Shown here one piece after another: positions 28,278 through 36,772 of a stretch of DNA of 64,000 bases. The position numbers were made by a program, and so were the translations under genes. How positions within the stretch are numbered: position 1 is the stretch's first letter; every line of letters starts with the position of its first letter. The DNA lies in assembly GCA_017501525.1 (NCBI GenBank), contig JAFVWT010000016.1, positions 41,582-105,581 on the forward strand, given 5' to 3'. This DNA is from Bacteroidales bacterium. GTDB taxonomy: Bacteria > Bacteroidota > Bacteroidia > Bacteroidales > UBA932. The notes beneath the pieces are model-generated. The model saw only the letters and a program-made list of their open reading frames with translations. It ran no database searches and was not told the origin of the DNA.

Positions 28278-28751
28278 TTATTCGTTGTGATATGGTTCAC
28301 CTTTGATTATGGTAAATGCCCTATAAAGCTGTTCGGTAAAGAATAGCCTGATAATCTGGTGTGAAAATGTCATATCTGACAACGATAGTTTGGATGTTGC
28401 TGCTTGATATACTTTCTCCGAAAATCCGTAGGCTCCTCCTATCACAAATACAATACTTTTGGTGCTGTTATTGAGTCTCTTTTCCAAAAAATGTGCCCAT
28501 TCAATAGAACTATAGCTTCTTCCTCTCTCATCCAGAAGAATGACTTCATCTGAGGGTTTGATTTTCTTGAGAATCAACTCTCCTTCCTTTTCTTTTACTT
28601 CAGTCGACGAAAGTGAACTTGTTCCGCTGAGTGCCGGAATTTCAATCCTTTCATAGGTTGTGTATCTGGCAATTCTTTTTTCGTACATTGCAAGCCCCTC
28701 TTTGACAAAAGGGAAAGCACTTTTTCCTATGGTCAATAGTGTAATTTTCAT
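28278..28751 (-). CDS. rlmH: 23S rRNA (pseudouridine1915-N3)-methyltransferase RlmH
   Basis: SPOUT-class methyltransferase acting on helix 69 of 23S rRNA. 157 residues, the standard length. Motifs: LLDERGRSYSS, FVIGGAYGFS (SAM-binding knot) and the conserved end SHQIIRLFFTEQLYRAFTI.KGEPYH. Minus-strand TAACTTTG at 28770-28777 is a plausible -7 box. It heads the transcript that includes the sensor kinase. Confidence 0.97.
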   Translation of the reverse strand: MKITLLTIGKSAFPFVKEGLAMYEKRIARYTTYERIEIPALSGTSSLSSTEVKEKEGELILKKIKPSDEVILLDERGRSYSSIEWAHFLEKRLNNSTKSIVFVIGGAYGFSEKVYQAATSKLSLSDMTFSHQIIRLFFTEQLYRAFTIIKGEPYHNE

Positions 28752-28964
28752 CTTTCAAGCATTGATTAACAAAGTTAACAATATTACTTTACTAACTGTT
28801 TCCCTGTTCCCTAAATTTTATGAGGATTTTGAAAAAATATCATGATTTAGATACTTATCGGTGGCTTTAAATCTGTAGTGTGATTTTTAAAGCTTCTTTT
28901 CTCAAAAGTCCCATTTGTTTATTTCGATAGGAATCTCCTTGTGGCTTGGTTTTTGCTTTGTTAA

Positions 28965-29429
28965 ATGATTATGGAGAATTTTAGCAAGATGTTTCTTTTA
29001 TGTGTAATTGCGATGGCCATACCATCTTTTGCATATTCACAGAAAATCGAGGTTGGAGGTAATCAGTACCAGTCACAGGGGAACCCTCGAATCAGTTTAA
29101 GAGAAGGAAGTGTTTTTGTTCCCATTGAAAAATATATCAGACAGGGAGACGTGCAATGTCTTTCTGCCTGGTTCGCAGACAATTTGCAGATATCAATGAT
29201 CGGGAAACTCTCCAATTGCAGTAAAAGTCAAGCTCGTCAGATTCTGAAGCACTTCTTTGCAGAAAATCCTCCTCAAAGTTTTGAAATAGTATATAGAAGT
29301 GGCTCCTATCCGATGCAGTGCGCTGTTGGAAACTTCTCGGGGGGAGGATATGACTATTCCATTACAATAATAGTCAAGACAAATGAAAATGGTTCTTTTG
29401 TCGAGCAGATAAAAATCAGTAGAAAGTAG
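28965..29429 (+). CDS. DUF4783-type exported protein
   Basis: 154 residues (an ATG two codons later is an equally good start). Signal peptide FLLCVIAMAIPSFAYS, then a single domain resembling DUF4783, with IEKYIRQGDVQCLSAWFADNL, ARQILKHFFAENPP and a strand-rich end. The fold is probably NTF2-like. Function unknown. The 213-bp divergent gap from rlmH is AT-rich and shows no other gene. Confidence 0.75.
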   Translation: MIMENFSKMFLLCVIAMAIPSFAYSQKIEVGGNQYQSQGNPRISLREGSVFVPIEKYIRQGDVQCLSAWFADNLQISMIGKLSNCSKSQARQILKHFFAENPPQSFEIVYRSGSYPMQCAVGNFSGGGYDYSITIIVKTNENGSFVEQIKISRK

Positions 29430-29533
29430 GTAATTATTTCGCTATAAAAGTGTCTTGATATCAGTATTTTGTACTGATAAGGCAATGATTTGTACGGAAA
29501 GGTGAAATACGGAATCAGCAATTACATAAAAAT

Positions 29534-29578
29534 AAAGGGAACCAATCTGTCAATGATGATTCCCTTTTCTCTCTTTTT
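29534..29578. terminator. Terminator hairpin between converging genes
   Basis: AAAGGGAA (29534-29541) pairs with TTCCCTTT (29560-29567), and T-rich sequence follows. Placed between the DUF4783 gene and der. Confidence 0.55.
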
Positions 29579-29592
29579 ATTATAACCCCTAT

Positions 29593-30900
29593 TTACTTCT
29601 GTCTCATGTATATTTGTATCGGACAACCTGTGAAGTCAAAGTGGCTTCTGAGTTTGTTTTCCAGGAATCTCTTGTAGGGTTCGCCTATGTATTGGGGCAG
29701 GTTGCAGAAAAATGCGAATGAGGGGCTCTTTGTAGGAAGCTGGGTGATAAATTTAATCTTTATGTATTTGCCCTTTGTAGCGGGAGGAGGGCAGTTCTCT
29801 ATTTCTTCCAACATTATCTCATTGAGTTCAGATGTAGGGATTCTCTTTGAGTAGTTGTCATACACTTTAGCCGCAGCATCGAGTACGTCAAGAATCCTTT
29901 GTTTGTTGATAGCTGAGGTAAAGATAATTGGAATATCGGAGAATGGTGCCAGTTTTTTCCTGATGGCCTCTGTGTACTCCTTCATGGTGTTGCTGCTCTT
30001 TGTAATCAAGTCCCATTTGTTGACTACCACTACGCAACCTTTTTTGTTTTTTACTATGAGGTTGAATATTGACATGTCTTGTGATTCAACTCCGTATTGT
30101 GCGTCTATCATCAGAATACAGATGTCAGTGTGTTCAATTGCTCTGATGGCCCTCATTACCGAGTAGAATTCCAAATCTTCGTTTACCTTGCTTTTCTTAC
30201 GGACTCCTGCAGTGTCAATAAGCATAAATTCGTGACCGAATTTGTTGTAATAGCTTTCAATGGAATCTCTTGTAGTACCGGCTATAGGGGTTACAATGTT
30301 TCTTTCTTCTCCAAGGAATGCATTTGTGATGGAAGATTTGCCGACATTAGGGCGTCCGACAATGGCAATGCGGGGAAGAGATTCGTATTTGTCGTCCTGG
30401 GGCTGCTCTTGAGGAAGCAGTTTTACAAGTTCGTCAAGCATATCTCCGGTTCCACTGCCATTTGCAGAAGATATATCCCAAGGGTCTCCAAGTCCTAATG
30501 AATAGAATTGGAATGAGTCAAAACGTTTTTCAGCACTATCGACTTTATTGACAACCAAAAGGACAGGTTTGTCTGTGCGTCTGAGCAAATCAGCAATCTC
30601 TTCATCGAAGTCTGTGATTCCTGTACCAACTTCCACCATGAAGAGGATGACATCTGCCTCATCAATGGCGATTTTCACCTGTTTGCGAATCTCCTCTTCG
30701 AAGATGTCATCGCTATTGGAGGTATATCCGCCTGTGTCAACAACCGAGAACTCGGTACCGCACCATTCGCATTTTCCGTAGTGGCGGTCACGGGTTACAC
30801 CTGCTGTGTCATCTACAATCGCCTGTCTCATTCCGACAAGGCGGTTAAAAAGGGTCGATTTTCCAACATTTGGACGACCTACAATGGCTACTAAACTCAT
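29593..30900 (-). CDS. der: Ribosome-associated GTPase Der (EngA)
   Basis: Double-GTPase needed for 50S subunit maturation. 435 residues with two complete G domains: GRPNVGKST at 8-16 with DTGGY and NKVD, and GRPNVGKSS at 182-190 with DTAGV and NKWD, then the C-terminal KH-like domain ([13 protein letters not shown]). Last gene of the engB-prs-nadE-(88 aa)-der cluster, 5 bp behind its neighbour. Confidence 0.97.
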   Translation of the reverse strand: MSLVAIVGRPNVGKSTLFNRLVGMRQAIVDDTAGVTRDRHYGKCEWCGTEFSVVDTGGYTSNSDDIFEEEIRKQVKIAIDEADVILFMVEVGTGITDFDEEIADLLRRTDKPVLLVVNKVDSAEKRFDSFQFYSLGLGDPWDISSANGSGTGDMLDELVKLLPQEQPQDDKYESLPRIAIVGRPNVGKSSITNAFLGEERNIVTPIAGTTRDSIESYYNKFGHEFMLIDTAGVRKKSKVNEDLEFYSVMRAIRAIEHTDICILMIDAQYGVESQDMSIFNLIVKNKKGCVVVVNKWDLITKSSNTMKEYTEAIRKKLAPFSDIPIIFTSAINKQRILDVLDAAAKVYDNYSKRIPTSELNEIMLEEIENCPPPATKGKYIKIKFITQLPTKSPSFAFFCNLPQYIGEPYKRFLENKLRSHFDFTGCPIQIYMRQK

Positions 30901-30905
30901 GTTTT

Positions 30906-31172
30906 CTAATTTTCTGTTTTATTGTTGCTGCAATTTATTAAAGAGCAGTCGGAACAAGAAAACCCATCGCATACGGGTGCTCCGGATTTGCCTTTTTTGC
31001 CCCAAATTTTCAATTCATCTTCTTTTGCACATACGATTCCTCTTTTGCGCATCTCTTTGTTGTGTCCAATCTCGCTATCGGGGAATTGACCGTTTTTACG
31101 AAAAATGATGTTGAAACACATTATAAAAATGGCGATTCCTACAAAAATCAGTATGGCTAGAAAAAGTTTCAT
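30906..31172 (-). CDS. Small membrane-anchored cysteine-rich protein
   Basis: 88 residues. One N-terminal TM (about 2-23), then a basic cytoplasmic or periplasmic tail ending in a cysteine cluster with spacing C-x4-C-x2-C-x4-C ([15 protein letters not shown]), plus an earlier Cys. The cluster could hold a metal or Fe-S centre. Unknown function; 3 bp from nadE and 5 bp from der, so part of that operon. Confidence 0.65.
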   Translation of the reverse strand: MKLFLAILIFVGIAIFIMCFNIIFRKNGQFPDSEIGHNKEMRKRGIVCAKEDELKIWGKKGKSGAPVCDGFSCSDCSLINCSNNKTEN

Positions 31173-31175
31173 ATA

Positions 31176-32042
31176 TTATTCTGTTACAATCCATTTGCTC
31201 TTGTCGAGCAGAGGTTTTTCTGTTATTTTTATTACCGGAGGCATTTGGTGCGCTTTAAACGATGCCCCTTTTCTGAGTTTGACAATTCTCTCTACCAATT
31301 CGCGTGCCACACCGTCGGAGATAATCTCTTCGGGGGTTTGACCGAGTTCTACCATTCTATATAAAATGGGGTCAAGCAAGTTATAGTCGGGGAGAGAATC
31401 GGTGTCTTTCTGATCTTCCCTCAACTCAGCTGAGGGGGCTTTGCTAATGGTAGAGAAGGGGATAATTTCTCTCTCGGTATTGATGTAATTTGACAAAGCG
31501 TAAACTTGCAGTTTGTATATGTCGGCAATTACCATCAAAGCCCCTGAGAGGTCTCCGTAGAGAGTTCCATACCCTACCGCCAACTCACTTTTGTTGGAGG
31601 TGTTTAACAAAAGGGCCCCTTTTCTGTTGGAATATGCCATAAGGATAAGACCTCTGATTCTCGCTTGAAGATTCTCTTGAGTATTGTCCCAATGGTAATC
31701 CCCTTCAAAAATAGGGTCGATCTCCTTGATCACTTTGTCATATATCTTTTCTATCGGAATTATGTGGTATTTCATTCCGAGGTTTTCGGCCAAATCTACT
31801 GCATCACTCACTGAGTGTAGTGTAGAGAATCCTGAGGGCATAATGAGACCGGTTACATTTTCGGCCCCAAGTGCCTCTGCAGCAAGTGCCGCTACCAATG
31901 CGGAGTCAATACCTCCCGATAATCCCAATACCGCTTTACTCATCCCTGCATTCTTGAAGAAAGAACGCAAGGATGCAATAAGGCGTTTATGAATCGAACT
32001 TATCTCCTCCAAGGAACATAAGTTGATATTGTTAGAAACCAT
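31176..32042 (-). CDS. nadE: NAD+ synthase (single-domain, ammonia-type)
   Basis: Converts nicotinic acid adenine dinucleotide to NAD+. About 288 residues from ATG 32042, without the N-terminal glutaminase domain of the long forms. PP-loop SGGIDS at 42-47, LIMPSGFS, then NTSNKSELAVGYGTLYGDLSGAL and SKAPSAELREDQKDTDSLPDY, all family hallmarks. Overlaps the end of prs by 11 bases, so it is coupled to it. Confidence 0.93.
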   Translation of the reverse strand: MVSNNINLCSLEEISSIHKRLIASLRSFFKNAGMSKAVLGLSGGIDSALVAALAAEALGAENVTGLIMPSGFSTLHSVSDAVDLAENLGMKYHIIPIEKIYDKVIKEIDPIFEGDYHWDNTQENLQARIRGLILMAYSNRKGALLLNTSNKSELAVGYGTLYGDLSGALMVIADIYKLQVYALSNYINTEREIIPFSTISKAPSAELREDQKDTDSLPDYNLLDPILYRMVELGQTPEEIISDGVARELVERIVKLRKGASFKAHQMPPVIKITEKPLLDKSKWIVTE

Positions 32043-32982
32043 ATACGTCACTGATAGATCTGAAATTGTATACTTTGTCTATTACCTCAGCAAACATCTT
32101 GGCAACTGAGAGAACCTTGATCTTAGAGATGTCGGTTCCTTCGGGTGCTCTTAGAGGAATGGTGTCGGTTACCACAACCTCTTTAAGTGATGATTGTGCT
32201 ATTCTTTCGTATGCTTGTCCTGAGAATACGGCGTGTGTTGCCATTACTCTGACACTTGCAGCACCTTTTTCCATCAACATGTCAGCAGCTTTTGTAATGG
32301 TGCCGGCGGTATCGATCATATCGTCAACGATAACGATGTTTCTACCTTCAACATCACCGATAGCTGTCATAGAACCTACAACATTTGGTCTGGTTCTCGA
32401 TTTGTGGCAAATGATAAGGGGACATTCCAATGACCTTGAATAAGCATTGGCTCTCTTTGCACCTCCCATATCAGGGGCAGCGATAGAAAGATTTTCCAAT
32501 TTCATATCTCTGAGGTAAGGGAGGAAGATGGAACTTGCGTGAATGTGGTCAACGGGGAAGTCAAAGAATCCCTGAATCTGGTCAGCGTGCAAGTCAATAG
32601 TCATAACTCTGTCGCAACCTGCAGCCTGAAGTAGGTTTGCAACGAGTTTTGCTCCAATGGAAACTCTTGGACGGTCTTTTCTGTCCTGACGCGCCCAACC
32701 AAAGTAAGGCATAACGGCAATTACTTTGTAAGCAGAAGCTCTTCTTGCAGCATCGATAAGTAGCAACAATTCAAAGAGGTTCTCGATAGGAGGGAAAGTG
32801 GATTGAACGATGAAGATGGTGGCACCGCGGACCGATTCGTTGAATGCGGGCTGGAATTCTCCGTCGCTGAATTCTGTTACAATTGAGTCACCAAGGTCGA
32901 GTCCTAGTGATTTTGCAATTTTCTCTGCGAGGTATCTTGAACCTCTGCAAGAAAAGATTTTAATGGTGTGAGTGTGTTCCAT
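32032..32982 (-). CDS. prs: Ribose-phosphate pyrophosphokinase
   Basis: Makes PRPP for nucleotide, NAD and amino-acid synthesis. 316 residues. Signature segments: SRYLAEKIAKSLG, FSDGEFQP, YFGWARQDRKDRPR, the divalent-metal motif DLHADQIQGFFD, and the PRPP loop IVDDMIDTAGTI. Placement next to nadE fits because PRPP also feeds NAD synthesis. 4 bp downstream of engB. Confidence 0.97.
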   Translation of the reverse strand: MEHTHTIKIFSCRGSRYLAEKIAKSLGLDLGDSIVTEFSDGEFQPAFNESVRGATIFIVQSTFPPIENLFELLLLIDAARRASAYKVIAVMPYFGWARQDRKDRPRVSIGAKLVANLLQAAGCDRVMTIDLHADQIQGFFDFPVDHIHASSIFLPYLRDMKLENLSIAAPDMGGAKRANAYSRSLECPLIICHKSRTRPNVVGSMTAIGDVEGRNIVIVDDMIDTAGTITKAADMLMEKGAASVRVMATHAVFSGQAYERIAQSSLKEVVVTDTIPLRAPEGTDISKIKVLSVAKMFAEVIDKVYNFRSISDVYGF

Positions 32983-32986
32983 AAAG

Positions 32987-33589
32987 TTAGTATTTCGGAG
33001 TGTTATTTAGTATTTTTTCTATGTAATCCAGAATCTCATCCCTTCCTATGTTCTTTTCGGAAGAGGTGGTGAAGAATTGTATATTTTCTCCTAATGGTGT
33101 TATCTGGGAGATGTTGGTAGCAGTTATTCTCGCAAGTTCTGCTTTAGAAAGTTTGTCGCATTTTGTGAAAATGATAGAAAAATCAACTCCTGCAGAGGCT
33201 ACTGCATCAATAAAGTTCTTGTCTATTTCCATCAATTTGTGGCGCGAGTCGATGAGAATGAAGAGCATGGCAAGTTCCTCAGACTTTCCGACATAGTCCT
33301 GAATCATTTTTTTCAGTTGTTGCTGCTTTACTTTTGACAGTTTGGCAAAACCATATCCCGGCAAATCGACTAAGTACCAGCTGTCATTAATCATAAAATG
33401 ATTGATCAGTACAGTCTTTCCTGGCATTGCAGAAGTGCGGGCAAGATCCTTCTTCGCGCATAACATGTTGATTAGTGAAGATTTACCAACATTTGAACGT
33501 CCGATGAATGCAAACTCGGGCGCCCTTCTTTTGGGTTTATCCTCCACTTTTTGGCAACTTCCTATAAACGTTGAATTAGATATTTTCAT
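32987..33589 (-). CDS. engB: Ribosome biogenesis GTP-binding protein EngB (YihA/YsxC)
   Basis: 200 residues from ATG 33589. G1 GRSNVGKSS, G2 PGKT, G3 DLPGYG and G4 TKCDK are all present. The frame extends upstream to 33640 through a TTG, but that stretch is repeat DNA and contains the promoter, so it is not coding. First gene of a five-gene minus-strand operon driven by the promoter in the repeat. Confidence 0.95.
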   Translation of the reverse strand: MKISNSTFIGSCQKVEDKPKRRAPEFAFIGRSNVGKSSLINMLCAKKDLARTSAMPGKTVLINHFMINDSWYLVDLPGYGFAKLSKVKQQQLKKMIQDYVGKSEELAMLFILIDSRHKLMEIDKNFIDAVASAGVDFSIIFTKCDKLSKAELARITATNISQITPLGENIQFFTTSSEKNIGRDEILDYIEKILNNTPKY

Positions 33590-33610
33590 CTTCACCGATA
33601 AATTATCGGG

Positions 33611-33641
33611 CAAAAATACAAAGAAGCGAGTGAAAAGCAAA
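33611..33641 (-). promoter_or_regulatory. engB promoter supplied by the repeat
   Basis: On the minus strand: -33 TTTG (complement of 33638-33641, within the hairpin arm GCTTTG), 19-bp spacer CTTTTCACTCGCTTCTTTG, -7 TATTTTTG (complement of 33611-33618). The start codon is 21 bp further on. Confidence 0.7.
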
Positions 33642-33858
33642 GCCCAAGCTTTGATTTTCCCAACGAGCGCCGCAGTATTTCTATCCCGTCAGGGATAAAC
33701 GTACAAAGAAGCGAGTGAAAAGCAAAGCCACAAGCTTTGATTTTCGCTGGCGAGCGCCGCAGTATTTCTATCCCGTCAGGGATAAACGTACAAAGAAGCG
33801 AGTGAAAAGCAAAGCCCAAGCTTTGATTTTCGCTGGCGAGCGCCGCAGTATTTCTATT
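33617..33858 (-). repeat. Promoter-bearing repeat, locus B: three tandem units (engB/xseA spacer)
   Basis: Units start at 33617, 33702 and 33789 (85, 87 and about 70 bp; the last is truncated). Read on the minus strand each has CAAAGC/GCTTTG as a hairpin, TTTTCACTCGCTTCTTTG as spacer, and TATCCCTGACGGGATA as a second hairpin (complement of 33682-33697 and 33769-33784), then AGAAATACTGCGGCGCTCG. Only the unit next to engB keeps a consensus -7 box; the internal ones read TACGTTTA. Confidence 0.85.
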
Positions 33859-33896
33859 GATATATGGTGAAAACAAGATAAATGCCTTAAAGAAAT

Positions 33897-34080
33897 TTCT
33901 ATAAAAGACTTTGTGTAGATTTATGAAATTTTCACCGAACAGATTTTATTTTTTTTGTGAGAGCATAGTGGCGTTATGTGAATGAATGAAAAGGGGAATG
34001 ATTCAGTGAAAAGGGATAACGGTTGCAAAAGTTTTAAAGTTTCTTTTTAAAACGTGGATTTTATAGAACTTTCCTTAAAT
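33897..34080 (+). repeat. Dispersed intergenic repeat, copy 2 (upstream of xseA)
   Basis: Begins TTCTATAAAAGACTTT (33897-33912), as at 7732, then ATTTATGAAATTTTCACCGAA, GCAAAAGTTTTAAAGT (34025 on) and TTATAGAACTTTCCTTAAAT (34061-34080). Same order as the copy before tilS, with a longer unrelated middle. The last element runs into the -7 box TAAATTTG (34076-34083). Confidence 0.6.
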
Positions 34081-34083
34081 TTG
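34076..34083 (+). promoter_or_regulatory. Probable -7 box for xseA
   Basis: TAAATTTG, 7 bp before the xseA ATG, implying a very short or absent 5' leader. No clear -33 TTTG. Confidence 0.45.
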
Positions 34084-34090
34084 TGAAATA

Positions 34091-35299
34091 ATGGATAGTG
34101 GAATTTCTTTATATGAATTGCAACTTAAGATAAAGGGTACAATTGCGAACTCTTTATGCGAAAAGTATTGGGTAAGATGTGAAATACATGAACTCAAAGG
34201 GCATTTGAGTGGGCATTGTTATCTGGAACTGGTGGATAAGGGGGATGATGGGAATAGTTTTAAGGCAAAATGTTCAGGTATTATCTGGAATTCCCGTTGG
34301 AGGGTTCTTTCTCCCTATTTTGAATCTATGACAGGCAGAAAACTCTCTCCGGGGATGTCTGTTCTTTTGTTGGTTCAGGTGCAATATTCCGAGATATATG
34401 GTCTTAGTCTTATCGTTTATGATATTGACCCTTCATTTACGGTGGGAGAACTGGAAATGGTACGCCAGAAGACAATAGAAAGGCTTACTAAAGAGGGGCT
34501 TATGGATATGAATTCATCTTTGCCTCTTCCGAAGTTGCCCAAAAATTTTGCAATTGTTTCGGCAGAAAGTGCTGCAGGTTATGGTGATTTCATGGTTCAT
34601 CTGCATCAAAATCAATATGGTTTTAAATTTTTTACAAAGCTATATAATGCTCCTATGCAGGGAGCTCTGGCACCGGAAGGAATAATTGCCCAATTGGATG
34701 AAATTTTGAAGGATGTTCAGCAAGGAGCCAACTATGATGCAGTACTGATACTTCGAGGGGGAGGTTCAGTGGCAGATTTGCATTGTTTTGATGATTATGA
34801 TTTGTGTTCTCATATTGCCCAATTCCCTCTCCCTGTGATGAGTGCAATAGGACATGATCGGGATTTCCATATTTGTGATATGGTTGCAGCAGTCTCTGTA
34901 AAGACTCCTACTGCCCTTGCAGATTATATTGTGGATGCTTTTCTTGCTGAAGATGCGTCACTTGTGTTTCTTCTTTCAAGAATTTCTATGGCTATATCCA
35001 ATAAATTCCATACTGCCGAACTCTCTCTCAAACAACAGCAGAACAGGATTGAAAATTGTATTTCTGCAAGATTTCTTAAAGAATCCAATTTGTTGGATAT
35101 GATTGAGTTGAGAATTAAAAAAGGGAATCCGTTATCTATTTTGCAAAGCGGATATTCATTGGTTACAGGAAAGAACGGGAAAATTCTCTCTATTGAGGGA
35201 TTAAGTGTTGGAGATGGTTTGAAAATTGTATTTAAAGATGGTATAGTAGATTGTACGATTGAAAAAGTTGAACAACAAAAAATGACAGATTATGAGTGA
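34091..35299 (+). CDS. xseA: Exodeoxyribonuclease VII large subunit
   Basis: Catalytic subunit of the single-strand exonuclease VII. 402 residues: an N-terminal OB-fold (about 1-105), then the nuclease domain with ILRGGGSVADLHCFDDYDLCSHIA, PVMSAIGHDRDFHICDMVA and KTPTALADY, then a coiled-coil segment and the C-terminal ILQSGYSLVTGKNGKI motif. Overlaps xseB by 8 bases. First gene of a 14-kb plus-strand run. Confidence 0.95.
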   Translation: MDSGISLYELQLKIKGTIANSLCEKYWVRCEIHELKGHLSGHCYLELVDKGDDGNSFKAKCSGIIWNSRWRVLSPYFESMTGRKLSPGMSVLLLVQVQYSEIYGLSLIVYDIDPSFTVGELEMVRQKTIERLTKEGLMDMNSSLPLPKLPKNFAIVSAESAAGYGDFMVHLHQNQYGFKFFTKLYNAPMQGALAPEGIIAQLDEILKDVQQGANYDAVLILRGGGSVADLHCFDDYDLCSHIAQFPLPVMSAIGHDRDFHICDMVAAVSVKTPTALADYIVDAFLAEDASLVFLLSRISMAISNKFHTAELSLKQQQNRIENCISARFLKESNLLDMIELRIKKGNPLSILQSGYSLVTGKNGKILSIEGLSVGDGLKIVFKDGIVDCTIEKVEQQKMTDYE

Positions 35300-35495
35300 G
35301 CAATTTAAAGAAATGACATATCAGCAGGCACTGAAAAGATTGAATGAACTTGTGGCTGAGATAGAGGATCCTGGGATTCCTGTCGAGAAAATAATGGATA
35401 AAGTAAAAGAATCTGTGGTCTTGATACAATTTTGCAGGAGTTCCTTGAGAGATACTAAAGAGGAAATTGATAATATTTTAAATGAGAAATCATGA
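35292..35495 (+). CDS. xseB: Exodeoxyribonuclease VII small subunit
   Basis: 67 residues, the usual size. TYQQALKRLNELVAEIEDPGIPVEKIMDKVKESVVLIQFCR matches the XseB three-helix family. Overlaps both xseA (8 bases) and the following porin gene (4 bases, ATGA). Confidence 0.9.
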   Translation: MSEQFKEMTYQQALKRLNELVAEIEDPGIPVEKIMDKVKESVVLIQFCRSSLRDTKEEIDNILNEKS

Positions 35496-36772
35496 AACGG
35501 ACAGCAATATTCTTGTCACTGCTTTTTTCCCTTCTATTGTTGGGAGAAGAGGCTATTGCCAAGAGTGATTCATCCAAGTTGAGTGTAGTCAGGTATGATA
35601 CCCTGTCAGCTGTTATAAAGTCCTATATTGAAGAAAGTTCGAGCAAATATTTCCAAGATCCTGTAGTTCCGAGGTTTTTGATAAAGGATAGGAAGGATAG
35701 TTTTATTTTTGGTATAGGAGGGTATGTTGCAGCGCATGGCTATTATGATAACAATGCCCTAATCGGCCCCTATTTCGTTGTCAGTTCCATTCCAATGGGG
35801 AATGCCCGTCTGAATCCCAATTATTTTGATCTGAGTATGGCGCAGACTCGTATCTCGTTTAAAGTAATAGGAGTTACCAAGTCGGGAGTTATCAATGCCT
35901 ACATAGAAACAGATTTTATGGGGGACAATTATGCAATGAGGTTGCGCCATGCCTATTTGGAATTTATGGGGATTAAGGTGGGGAAGACGTGGAGTACCTA
36001 CATGGATGATACGAATATCAATACTATAGATCCACAGGGACCGATGAGTCTGTCGACCAGATTGTTGCCGTTAGTTTCATATAGTATCAAGCAGGCGGAG
36101 AAATATAAGTTTACGGTGGCGTTGGAATTTCCTCAGGATGTTACAATTACATTCCCCGGAGGTTTGACTCCATCGGGGGATGTGGAGGTGCATCAGGCAC
36201 TTCAGTCTTATCCGGATATTCCTGTTTCTTTGATATACGATAATGGTCCATATCATCTCTTTCTCGGTTACAATCAAAGAGTGATGAAGTTCAGTGAGTT
36301 GGGTAAGAAGTTCTCGCCTCATTATACTTTCTCGGCACAACTTAGCGGCAGTTATGCGTTTGAAACAAATGGGGTTATGGAACATAAGATTTTCCTGCAG
36401 GGCATTCATACTTATGGGATGGCTGATTGTATTCAGGATTTGGGCAATATTGGATACAATGCGGTGATTTCTGCAGATTTGAGTAGAATTGAACTGATAC
36501 ATAATAGTGCATTTTATGCAGGATACCATTTGGGTTTTCTGGGAAAGAATCAGATAAATCTCCTGTATTCACATCTCAAACAGTGGAATCTGGATTCTTT
36601 AGGTTATGATAATCTGTATGATAGTGGACATTATGTGTGTTTCAATTATATGAGGGAGTTCCTTGAATATGGAATATTTGGGGTGGAGGGACTCTATGGA
36701 ATGAAACGGGATATTAGTGGAAATAGAGGTGATAATTTCAGAATAAGTTTATATTTAAGATATGATTTTTGA
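35492..36772 (+). CDS. Outer-membrane porin (DcaP-like)
   Basis: 426 residues with a signal peptide (AIFLSLLFSLLLLGEEAIA). The mature protein has IFGIGGYVAAHGYYD, RISFKVIG, AYIETDFMG, RLRHAYLEFMGIKVGKTWSTYMDD and a terminal YLRYDF, the pattern of trimeric DcaP/phosphate-selective-like porins. Substrate unknown; its place between xseB and glgB, with overlaps to both, may mean it imports something related to glucan metabolism or may only reflect operon packing. Confidence 0.8.
   Translation: MKRTAIFLSLLFSLLLLGEEAIAKSDSSKLSVVRYDTLSAVIKSYIEESSSKYFQDPVVPRFLIKDRKDSFIFGIGGYVAAHGYYDNNALIGPYFVVSSIPMGNARLNPNYFDLSMAQTRISFKVIGVTKSGVINAYIETDFMGDNYAMRLRHAYLEFMGIKVGKTWSTYMDDTNINTIDPQGPMSLSTRLLPLVSYSIKQAEKYKFTVALEFPQDVTITFPGGLTPSGDVEVHQALQSYPDIPVSLIYDNGPYHLFLGYNQRVMKFSELGKKFSPHYTFSAQLSGSYAFETNGVMEHKIFLQGIHTYGMADCIQDLGNIGYNAVISADLSRIELIHNSAFYAGYHLGFLGKNQINLLYSHLKQWNLDSLGYDNLYDSGHYVCFNYMREFLEYGIFGVEGLYGMKRDISGNRGDNFRISLYLRYDF

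Noticed and set aside
24677-28346. Many plus-strand frames antisense to the sensor kinase
   Set aside because: They are shadows of the long kinase gene, with no signal peptides, motifs or start signals of their own.
33590-33640. N-terminal extension of EngB
   Set aside because: It runs through the repeat and its promoter, begins at TTG, and the family starts at the ATG at 33589.
33617-33858. CRISPR array
   Set aside because: The units are contiguous copies without unique spacers of uniform length, and no cas genes are present.
33592-33876. A 94-codon minus-strand frame with repeated peptide units
   Set aside because: It is the tandem promoter repeat read in frame; repeats of 85-87 bp, hairpins and promoter boxes explain it and no start signal fits.
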